Below are positions 36,640 to 45,439 of a stretch of 64,000 bases of DNA, piece by piece; position 1 is the first letter of the stretch, and the number at the start of each line of letters is the position of its first letter. The stretch comes from Papaver somniferum (Eukaryota > Streptophyta > Magnoliopsida > Ranunculales > Papaveraceae). Position numbers and translations under genes: made by a program. The notes under the pieces are model-generated. The model was not told the DNA's origin. It worked only from the letters and a program-made list of their open reading frames with translations, and searched no databases. Location: assembly GCF_003573695.1 (NCBI RefSeq), contig NW_020621936.1, positions 6,200,001-6,264,000 of the forward strand, written 5' to 3'.

Positions 36640-36770
36640 GCACTTGAACCTGTGGGGGTTTTTGGTTGAACACCTTCTTGAAATCCTGGGGCAGTTGGTT
36701 GAACACCTTCTTGAACCTGTGGGGCAGTTGGTTGAACACCTTCTTGAACTTGTGGAAGAGTTGGTTGAAT
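36640..36770 (-). repeat. Coding minisatellite, about 30 bp
   Basis: Three to four copies of a 30-base unit give the protein repeat EGVQPTAPQVQ in the linker exon. The plus-strand frames seen here are mirror artefacts of the repeat. Confidence 0.75.
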
Positions 36771-36890
36771 ACTTTCTTGAGTGCTTTGTTGTGTTCCATA
36801 TTGAGCACATGAATTTACTTTAGCAGTCCTAGCTCTCCTTCTATTAGCTGTCAAGTTCTTACGCCTTTCCATCCTTGCACTATCTGAGAC

Positions 36891-38077
36891 CAAGGTAGTT
36901 AATCTCGCGTATCGGTCTCGTATCGGCCGGGTCCGATACACCTATACAAAAGATATTATCGGTTTTTATCAGCGATACATCATTAAATATAGAATTTTAA
37001 ATAATTATAAAACCATAATAAAAAATAATAGGAATCATACACATATCTCAAATTTCCAAAATACAAGGTGGTTTATCAGCGAATGTTGTGATGGTTGTCC
37101 CACGCATTATTACGATAAATCTTTTTTATTATCCTTCATATTTATCTTTTATATTTCTCAGCCTTGCAAACGAAATATGGTTTCCATCTTATATCCTACC
37201 ATATAGTCATTGATATTATATTATAAACTAGAAATAACCCATGTCGTAACGACACGGCATGAGGTTAACAGAGAGTTCTAATAAATATCTAAAAATAGTT
37301 CGTGCCGTAACGACACTTCTTTAAATTGATATCTGATTGGTGTAATTATTATTCTTTTCCGGACTTTCAATCGTGTTCCTTTGCAAGATAGTTTTCTATT
37401 TTGTTTTAAGCGAAAATAATGTCTATAAACACATTGTGAAATTATTCATACACATTATCCAAAAACGAACACAAAATCATTTAAGTAATAGTGTGTATGC
37501 ATATCTCACTTATGAGTTATGAATAAAAATAAATACATATCATTTCCCATTAGGTTCATCATGCCACCACTATATCCAATTAATGCATATATGATATATT
37601 ATGATTTCATTTAATGTTTCTTTGAATATCTTGAGTTAAGAAGTGATGCAATAATTAAAGATTAATAAATTTGGATTCATAATAAGAGGGGTTACAGAAA
37701 CGACGACCGTCGGATGTCTTTTGCTGGGATGAGACTGGGATGGTCGGATGCAACGTTCGTCTCTCAAAATGTTATCCGATCGTCCAAGCTCAAAAACCCA
37801 TTCTGTTTTGAATTACAGATATATTAGGTCTTTTTACCTTCTCCAATTGACATTGTACTTGTATGTAAAGACTGGATGCATGTTGATGAAAAATTTATTC
37901 ACGAAACCGATATTATCGGTGTACAAGTAAAACCGATATATCGGTCTGTACCGGCCTGTACAATCGATAATATCATTCCGTCTTTGTATCGCCGATATTT
38001 CAATATCGTATAGGTATTTTCCGATATCCGATAAAAACCTGTAATATCGACTTGTACAACCGATATTGACTACCTTG
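36891..38077. mobile_element. Non-autonomous hAT-type element, 1187 bp
   Basis: Terminal inverted repeats are CAAGGTAGT(T/C)AAT at both ends. TCTGAGAC is duplicated at 36883-36890 and 38078-38085. An 8-bp duplication with a CA start is the hAT signature. Both subterminal regions are packed with CGATAT, ATCGGT and TATCGG motifs, as in transposase-binding subterminal repeats. No transposase is encoded. It sits in a PMD exon and carries a Helitron-like end. Confidence 0.88.
37228..37320 (-). mobile_element. Helitron 3'-end-like sequence inside the hAT element
   Basis: The minus strand has a CCGTGTCGTTACGACATGG hairpin, then AGGTTATTTCTAG-like spacing and CTAG (37228-37231) followed by T, matching the 3' end of the Helitron at 23986. 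A second half hairpin (CGTGCCGTAACGACAC) is at about 37300. I could not locate a matching TC start, so the extent is unknown. Confidence 0.45.
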
Positions 38078-38159
38078 TCTGAGACAATTGCATCTTCGGA
38101 TTTTTTACCTCGCCTATCCCTAAACAACAAAACAAAGTACAATAGGTTCATAAACATAT

Positions 38160-38785
38160 GTTAGAAAACTATACAATATATACAATCGTAAGTTTATCTA
38201 AATCCAAATTCCCGAATATACATAATCGAAAGTTTGAGTTCAACATAAGCTGCCGAATATAAATAATCGGAAACAAAAGGAAAATGTTTTCTACCGAATT
38301 CGTTAATCCAAAAATAAACAACCTAAACTATCTATAATAATCGGAAAATATATTTCAACATTATCTTCCGAATAAACAATAATCGAAAGCCTTACAAAAC
38401 TAATTCCTACCAAATATGCATCTTTTTGTGTCCAGAAAATACTTAAGTTGTTTAGCCTAAAAAATTGAAAGAAAATTACAAAATATATAATATGATTATT
38501 GTGTCTATATTACTTATACTTCACTAGTATATTCGGAAGGCAAAAACACATTTAACTTCCGATTATAGTCGATTCAGAGTTCAATAATGAAAAACGTTCT
38601 TCAATCGGTAGGAAACCTAAAATTTTAGCACAATGTTCTTGTGGGCTGAAGAATTCGACCTCAATCGGAAGCTTAAAACAATAACTAAACTACCGAATCT
38701 GGGTAATAACCGAAAACCCTAAAAAAAAAAATCATGGATTCGTCGATTTGAAGCAATAGAAACCAAAAAAATGGTAGAATCTTAC
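38160..38785. other. AATCGG-motif-rich intron/flank
   Basis: No coding. Repeated AATCGGAA, CCGAATAT and AATCGAAAG motifs occur on both strands, like those in the 122-bp array at 5704-6192. It lies mostly in the first intron of the PMD pseudogene. Confidence 0.55.
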
Positions 38786-39018
38786 CTAATCGGGGCCATT
38801 TGAAGTTGCTAGAGAGTTTTTCTATCAGAATCACCAACATCAGGGACTTCATCTTCTTCGTGTTCTTCGGGTTCGTGAGTTAAAACCTCTTTATTACGGG
38901 CATGCAGTCCAACATTTGGATCCACACCACGCACTAAATTTTTGGTTCGATCTTTCTTACGTTCCTTATCTTTCATCTTTATAGAGAATAATCGACGATG
39001 ATTCGATTCGACGATTAA
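38786..39018 (-). pseudogene. PMD pseudogene first exon
   Basis: ATG at 38976 opens KDKERKKDRTKNLVRG, then an acidic segment (HEPEEHEEDEVPDVGDSD), an in-frame TAG at about 38809, and a donor GATTAG|GTAAG at 38786. Basic-then-acidic composition suits a nuclear protein. The TAG could be a lesion, or the exon may splice earlier. The frame also extends upstream to 39162, but the ATG at 38976 gives the better protein start. Confidence 0.5.
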
Positions 39019-39162
39019 CGATAACGGTGTATTGAAGCGGAGTTGAACGAGGGGGGGAAGTTTTTTTGTCTGCAATCGGAGGGGAAGAGGAGAAAAGAGG
39101 AGTTGAAGTTGAAAAGAAATGAAATGAAATGGATTTAGGTTGATATTGGTTTTATCGGTCAA

Positions 39163-39718
39163 ACGATATAATCGGGTGTTAATACCATCTCATTAGCTAC
39201 CGATTTTTAAGTAGCCCCAAATTTCAGTCAAGCAAAATTCTTTAAATTTTGAATTTCTCGAATTTCCTAATCGTTAGTTTAGACATTTTTTGTTTCGTAT
39301 GATTATATAGAAGCTCCAAATTTCAACATGGCAAAACTCTTAAGATTTCTTATTTCTATAGTTTAACAACCGGTAGGCTCGTGAGGTTCATGTACCTTCT
39401 GATTGTGATAGAAGCCAGATAAGCGGGTTTGGAAAAAATTTATATTAATCGGTAGTATCTTTGAGTTACTCAACTCCCGATTCAGTATTAACAATCGGAC
39501 ACAAAATGGTTTCCTATTATGTAAGGGCATTAACGTATTCTACTAGCCTTTTGGACATCCCTTAACGTTGTATATGGTTTGGGAATAAAAAAGTCGCCCC
39601 TAATTCTTTTGGGGTTGCCCCTAAAAATGCCAGGAAACAAAAGACCCTTCTGTCGTAGCGCGCTTGCGGCAATAAAATTTAGTAGGAATTACCTATAGGT
39701 ACTATTATAGTGGTACTT
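39163..39718. other. Upstream flank with AATCGG motifs, no gene
   Basis: Repeats of ATCGGTAG, CTACCGAT and AATCGGAC occur to about 39530, then a run with GGGCATTAACGTATTC and CCCCTAA/TTGGGG stretches. This could be the subterminal and terminal part of a large DNA transposon carrying the PMD gene, but I could not pair it with a mirror end near 5700-6480. Confidence 0.4.
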
Positions 39719-40235
39719 AAGGGTAAGCATTTTATCCATAATCCGCGGATTTAACCGGGACCAACCGTATGTGTGCGTATGGATTCCCGGACCGTTCGCT
39801 AATGGGTTGGAGGATGGAATTTTTGAAATCCAACGGATTACGGGTTGGACCCGGATGCAACCTTTAAAATCCGTTGGACATCCATACCCGTTAGATTAAG
39901 CGCATTTATATAGTTACTAGAAAATATATGGATAGTCTTAGAATTTTTAGGTGTTTGCTTGGAGTGTTGTCCATGATACTTCTATATTTATATACGTATA
40001 TAAAATGTGTAGGTTCTATGAGAAGTCATCTATATAGTCTTTATTTTTTGATTATAAATTTTAACTAACACAAATCCATTGGATTATCCGCACCCAATCC
40101 GTTCATCCGTGCATCCATTGGATGCAAACCCGTTAGATTTTGATTGAATGCGGATGTCAAATTTTAAATTAGTAGTGTATAGGATTGGATGCGGATGGGG
40201 TGAAAACCGGTCCATATCGGCCCATGCTCACACTG
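39719..40235. mobile_element. Probable hAT-like MITE
   Basis: Ends AAGGGTAAGCAT and ATGCTCACACTG are imperfect inverted repeats of the CAG-GGTGAGCAT type common in plant hAT MITEs. The interior repeats ATCCG(T/C)GGAT and CCCGTTAGAT on both strands. A clear 8-bp duplication was not found, so the limits are tentative. Confidence 0.5.
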
Positions 40236-40503
40236 ATATTAGTTAGTGGCTGGTCCATCCACTAAAGCCCAGTAACCGGAGGTCCATAATTAAAATAAAA
40301 AATAAAAATGGACCCAATTTTTTAAGCCCATGCCCCGTACACGTGCGAAACCTATTAAGTATATATTCAGATTTCCCGAAATTGCCTTCTACTATAACAC
40401 AAATATAATCTAGATATTTTCATTTTTCTTTTCATGCGTTTCTCAGATCTGTTTCTCTCTCTCCCTCTCATCTTCTCTGCTACCGCCGCTTACGAAATCT
40501 TCT
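40236..40503. other. Spacer without gene
   Basis: AT-rich then CT-rich (TTTCTCTCTCTCCCTCTCATC) sequence adjoining the next LTR. No gene seen. Confidence 0.5.
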
Positions 40504-42931
40504 TGTTTGTGGGTGAAAACGGTTTCAGCTGGTTTTGGTAATTTTGGGCGTGTGGATGAGAAAGGAATCTAAACCCTAAACAATGCACTGCACGGGAGTA
40601 CTTTTGATTCGAGAGATCAATTTGTACAATCCTGGCCTAAACCAAGAAATGGTCGTTCCAGGCTTGCTTCGGTCACAAAGTGAAGGAGAAGGGTTGGTCT
40701 TAGGGAGGGAAGCGAAGAGAGTGTTGAGAACATAATGGTTAAGTCTGAAGATGTGGCTTGTTTTATGACTTGTATCAGAAAGTGGAACTGGCTTGCAGAG
40801 TGAAAAGCTATCAGTTCTTGGTGATTTCTGGATACTATGTTGTTTCCGACCAAAAACTTGTTGTTTGGTGGAAATAGGTGAAGCCTATTTATACAAGTCA
40901 TATTGAAATGTACCCTGGTATCGTAGGAAGTGGGAACTATTGGGTGATGAAAGAGTGGAGTAACGTATAACCGTCAGAAACCCATGCTTCCATGATGAAG
41001 GAAGTGGATCCTTTTACACCCGTTACTTCTTGCCGCCACTAATTGTCCCGCTTCATGACACTCTCTTATCACGGGCGAATTGCACGCCGCACGCTGTAAA
41101 CCGCCAGATCAATACCCTGATGAGTATCATCCAGTTTGTGACATGTTTGATATCTCGGGTGTTTTCGTGGAAAACGTGTAGCAGGTTGCTATGAGCGGCA
41201 AGTCAAGATTCTTGACGCAGGAAAATAGCATGTGATGCTATTAGACACGTTTTGGATGGTCGCCTAAAACTCGCCACAAGTCTGTCAGTTCGGTGGCGAA
41301 CTTGGATGGCTGAGATTGCATCTCATGAGGAAGGGTAGTCGTTGATTATGGTTACCTTCTGTTGGCGCCTAGTAATGGCATAGTGGCGTTTTTGGTGTAT
41401 GCCAGTGGAACGGTGGTATAAGTGGCGCCTGGCGTAGCCATGTCCACGAGATTTAAGCGGCTGGTCGCCTGAAACTTTCCACAAGTCTGTCAGTTCGGTA
41501 GTGGACTTGGATGGCTGAGATTGCGTCTCATGAGGAAGGATGGCCATTGATTATGGCCATATCTTGTCGTATAACAAAGTGGAGCCATTGGCATAGTGGC
41601 GCCTGACGTATCCATGGCATACCGGCATGCCAGTGGCGTACCCGTGGCAATTGTTTTGGCATATTGGTGTTAGACCCAAATATGGCTCTGGCAACATTGG
41701 CCATGTTGCACATCAATCCCAATGCTCTGGGAAACGTTACTTGGCTTGGTTGGCGTAACAACCTTTCCAAAATTAGGGTTTGGCGTGCCAAAGCCCTAAT
41801 TAGTGCATGCGGCATGTGGCATGTGGCCGTGGCCGTAGCGTATCAGCGTTTTTTGCAAATGGTGTCATAGCCACGCCAAAGGAACCATAGCCATACCATC
41901 ATGTGAAGACATCCACAGGAGTAAGGATTACCACGGGCGGCTATGATATGGCGTCTTATTTAGGGTTTCCTGGGTCTCACACGGCTTGTGGCATGTTGTG
42001 GGACCGAAGTGGCATAATTTGCACCACTATTGGAAATTAGGGTTTCGACCATGCGGGGTCGTGTTTCTGGTTAGGATAACCGCATTGAAGTCTGTTATGG
42101 CGTTGGCCACGGATAGAAGATGGGTTGGCATGTAAGTGCACTATTAATGGTATCTTTCCACGTTCAGCATGCTTTTGTGGCAAAGTGGCACGTCTGGCAT
42201 GTTGCGCCTGCACGTTTGGCATGTTAGTTAGCGCATTGGCGCAACTTTTGGGAAGCCAATTTTTACATCTCTTTTTTTAATATTGTGGCAGGTTTTGAGC
42301 AACCTGATTGGTCGAAAGAGAGGGCCGACCAAAACACGGGTGTGGCCACACTTCTGGTGTAAGTGTGACAAGTTTAAATCGACCTGATTGGTCAATGGGA
42401 AATAGGGGGACGGCCAAGCATGGGAGTGGCTACACTTCTGGTGCGAGTGTGGCAGCTTTAGAGCGACCTAATTGGTCGATGGGAAATGGGTCCTACAAGT
42501 ATGGGCCCAGCCACAACTCATGGACGTGTGGCGAGTTTAAAGCGACTTGATTGGTCGACAAAGGAATAAGGTCCGGTTAGGTAGCATGGGGCATGGCCAA
42601 GTGGCATCAGCTAGCCTATGGCGTGGACACGCTCCCTCTCATTGCTGCTCCTACTCCGCGGCTCCGTTATTTTTTTCTTTCTGACTAAGCATTTCGTGCT
42701 AGGGCCTTAACCTTGGTACTTGGAAATTCGTTCTACTCTGCTGCGAGTGAACACAAATCCATCATGCCATACCGATATTAAGGATTCTGCCGGGGAACAT
42801 AGCACAAGAAAAGTACTCAATGAGTCTTATAGTAATAAGTAATATAGGCAAGGCGCCGAAATTTATAGAGCATCTGGTATTGTTGCTACATGCGCCAGTC
42901 TGGATAAATTTCATGTAAATATATTGAACGG
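40504..42931 (-). repeat. Tat-type Gypsy LTR b, minus, interrupted
   Basis: On the minus strand it ends CACCCACAAACA (40504) and matches LTR 1 throughout, except that the first 150 or so bases of the LTR are missing. The sequence stops at 42931, where LTR a begins. I infer that the element owning LTR a inserted here and the missing start lies beyond it. It has four ATTGGTC repeats at 42305, 42385, 42470 and 42549 (CCAAT in LTR orientation). Confidence 0.7.
42300..42560 (-). repeat. Four CCAAT-box repeats in LTR b
   Basis: GACCTGATTGGTCGA-type cores about 80 bp apart, each followed by a TGGGAAATGGGG-like and a GGCCA-rich segment. Homologous to 3435-3625 in the other orientation. Confidence 0.65.
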
Positions 42932-45138
42932 TGTTTATGGGTGAAAACTATTTCTGCCGGTTTTAGTAATTTGGGGTGTGTGGATGAGAAATGAATCTAA
43001 ACCCTAAACAAATGCACTGCAAGGGAGTGCTTGTGATTCGAGAAATCAATCTGTACAACTCTGGCCTAAACCAAGAAATAGCCGTTCCAGACTTGCTTCG
43101 GTCACAAAGTATAGGAGATGGGGTTGATCATAGGTAGGGAAGCGAAGAAGGTGTTGAGATTGTGAAGGTGTTGGATGTGTATGACTTGTATCAGAAAGAT
43201 GAACTGGCTTACATAATGAAAGCTATCAGTTCTGGTATTGGAATACGATTGTATCAACACTTGGTTTCTGTTGTCTTGTCCTGTCTTGGAAATAGGGAGG
43301 AGAACCTATTTATACAAGTCATTGAGCCTAACCCACGTCTCTCATGGGAAGTGTAAAAAGTGGAGTGATGCAGTAGTGGAGTTGTGTGTGTTAGTGTCAC
43401 ACAATCAATCTTTCCCACTTCTCCCATCATCATTAACCATCCATGTCTTCCTGACACGTTCTTGTGATGGCGCGTTGTGCGATGCACGCTGTAAACCGCC
43501 AGTAAGTATCCCCCAGTAAGTATCCCCCAGTTTGTGACATGTTTGATGTCTCGAATGTGTGGATCGTGGGACCCACAAAAAGTAGCATGTGATGCTAGAT
43601 TAAATAACTAAGTTATTTGGGAAGTCAATACTTGTGAAGTATCGTGTGTATTTTATGCAGGTAATGCATCGAATATATTCAGCATGTGTGAAGCATCGTT
43701 GTTTTAAGGCTTAACGGAGTAAGTCGCGGATTAAGCATCTTAAAATAGCATCACGTCCAGCCATCTTCGAGTGATCGTTTGGAGGATGTACATGTAAGTC
43801 CTGACTTGGCTGATCACTTTGTGTGGAAGAGTAGTGGACGGTGATCGTGGTGATGCCTCACCGGTCGCCTAACTCCTGTCTTAGGATGTCCGTCCAAGAT
43901 GGTGAAGTTGTACGGACGAGATGGCTTGCGACCCACATCTGCGACCGTCGGATTAGGATTTCGGAGGTGCTCGAACACCAACCTTTAGCTTGGTCGAATC
44001 CAAGCATGGGACACGTTTTTGGCATGGCCGATTGGGCATGCGTATAGACGACATTCTGGTGTAGGTATTTGTACCTCACTGTCCCATAGAGATGCGATCT
44101 AAGCCACTCAATTTGTCTGGCAAAGAGGAGCGGCTGAGATTGATTTGCGACAGAAATCCCATGCCGCAAAGGAATTGAAGACCGCACGTCGTGCCTACTT
44201 CGGGGGCGCGTTTCGAGACGACCAACCATGGTCGGTCTTGGCCGGTCAGGCGTGCATTCGGCAGGCCAGTGTACACGTCCGTAACTTACTGTCCCGTGAA
44301 GATGTGATCTAAGCCACTCAATTTGTCCGGCAAAGTTGAGTGGTCGAGATCGATTTGCAGTTGAAAACGCGTGGCCATGCCTAGTTTGGGCGCACGAATC
44401 GAGACGATCAACCATAGTTGGTCTTGACCGATTAGTCATGTATGTAGGCGGTCCCACGGTGATTGTGTTGACATGTTCTGGGCCCTTTGAATCTACATCT
44501 ACACCCTCCATCTATGCCTGCGAAGATGGATGGTTGAGACTGATTTGCGACACATGTGATGTGCCGCAAACCCTAATTAGGGTTTCACGTCCACGTTGCT
44601 TTGGCTGGACGAGTTGGCAAGCCACGCTTCTCTTTTGGGGAGGTCGACTATGTGGGGCCCACGTTGGGCCGGCGGTGAACACGCCAATACCTGCCTGGTG
44701 TCTATGGGTCCGATCTAAGCCATCCAATTTATGCCGGTGAATATGGTCGTGATCATTTCTAAGACTAACGTCGACAGTCCAGATGCTCGATCGGGCTAAT
44801 ATAACACACCGAGAGTTGTAGCCTGTACGGGTATTTCGTGCATGCCTCATTATTAACGCTTAGAGATTCATGTTACTCTGCTGAGAGCAACACTTAGTCG
44901 TCATGCCGCACTAATGAGAGTTCAGCGGAACAGGAAATACAAGGCTAGTCATGTATTAATTGATAATGCTATAAATTCACAGGGTAAAAGAGATTGTTTC
45001 CACATGCTCCAACCTGGATGAATTAGTGAAGTGAAGAAGTATTCATCATTTTATTAGTGGCTTTATCCTTTGCAGGATGTCAGCGCGTAATTTTGGCTTT
45101 TAAAATTTTAGCCTCAAATGAAAATCTACCATCAACAT
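42932..45138 (-). repeat. Tat-type Gypsy LTR a, minus (2.2 kb)
   Basis: The minus strand starts TGTTGATGGTAG (45138) after a PPT and ends CACCCATAAACA (42932). It shares edges and end segments with LTR 1 but has a different middle, including three or four units of about 205 bp containing GATCTAAGCCACTCAATTTG (44092, 44303 and 44712). Open frames inside (44336-44740, 43858-44511) follow these repeats and lack protein features. Confidence 0.7.
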
Positions 45139-45165
45139 TAAGTCCCCTGCCTAGCATATAATGGT
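45139..45165 (-). other. Polypurine region of the Gypsy element owning LTR a
   Basis: The minus strand reads GCTAGGCAGGGGACTTAA before TGTTGATGG. This proves the element reads on the minus strand and that everything just to the right is its internal 3' part. Confidence 0.7.
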
Positions 45166-45416
45166 TACACTATTTTGGGGTAGGCATGAGATGGTGACAT
45201 ACCTATGTGAGAAAGACAAGATAAAAGAAGCTTACCCGGAAGGACTTTGACCAACCGCTAACAATTGTCCATGTGATCGTGCCGTGCAAGTATGGAATTT
45301 TTGGGTGGGACCGATTTCCTTCCTTGGGCGTCTGAATCAAAAGAGGAATTCAATCACAAGAGGAATCCAATCAAAAGAGGAATCCTTGTTCTATTGGATT
45401 CTTCCAATTGTTTGCT

Positions 45417-45424
45417 TATAAAAG
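45417..45424 (+). promoter_or_regulatory. TATA box of antisense PMD gene copy X
   Basis: TATAAAAG in GCTTATAAAAGGGACC, about 160 bases before a GT donor at 45579. The equivalent place in copy Z is TATGAAAAGG (62850). Confidence 0.6.
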
Positions 45425-45439
45425 GGACCAACCCCTTTT

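Larger units (their letters stand above)
36378..38119 (-). pseudogene. PMD pseudogene linker exon with hAT insertion
   Basis: Acceptor TGTTTAG|GG (38119), donor GAG|GTAATA (36378). Coding: DRRGKKSEDAIVSD, then after the hAT element SARMERRKNLTANRR, three copies of a VQPTAPQVQEG-type decapeptide repeat, a TAA stop near 36630, then PPRKKAKH and ILGLPEDGGHFLFGYKD, typical of the segment before the PMD core. The hAT element lies inside with an 8-bp duplication, so the exon was intact when it landed. Confidence 0.7.
6487..39018 (-). pseudogene. PMD (MAIL-like) gene, scattered by insertions
   Basis: This is one minus-strand gene encoding a plant mobile domain protein (aminotransferase-like PMD, PF10536; relatives include MAIN/MAIL1, nuclear proteins involved in gene silencing and genome maintenance). 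The exons appear in order from high to low coordinates: 38786-39018 basic/acidic N-terminus, 36378-38119 linker with Gln-rich repeats and a PRKKAK-type NLS, 35548-36216 PMD core, 35232-35455 PMD continuation, 26645-26734 and 6846-7175 PMD C-terminal part, 6487-6684 basic tail. The frame rejoins cleanly across Copia E and Copia C once each target duplication is counted once. Damage: two Copia insertions, one hAT insertion, an in-frame TAA in the linker (about 36630), a frameshift near 35400 and a TAA near 26680. The locus may itself lie in a larger DNA transposon (AATCGG-rich flanks). Confidence 0.75.

Noticed and set aside
36578..36823. Plus-strand frame with regular VEHLLE repeats
   Set aside because: It is the mirror of the coding minisatellite on the minus strand (EGVQPTAPQVQ), which fits the PMD exon on both sides.
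39719..40235. Calling the MITE a confirmed hAT
   Set aside because: The flanking eight bases (TGGTACTT and ATATTAGT) do not match, so I kept it as probable only.
44336..44740. Open frames of 110-217 codons in LTR a
   Set aside because: Overlapping frames on both strands in a repeat-rich LTR, no family motifs, not kept in sister LTRs.
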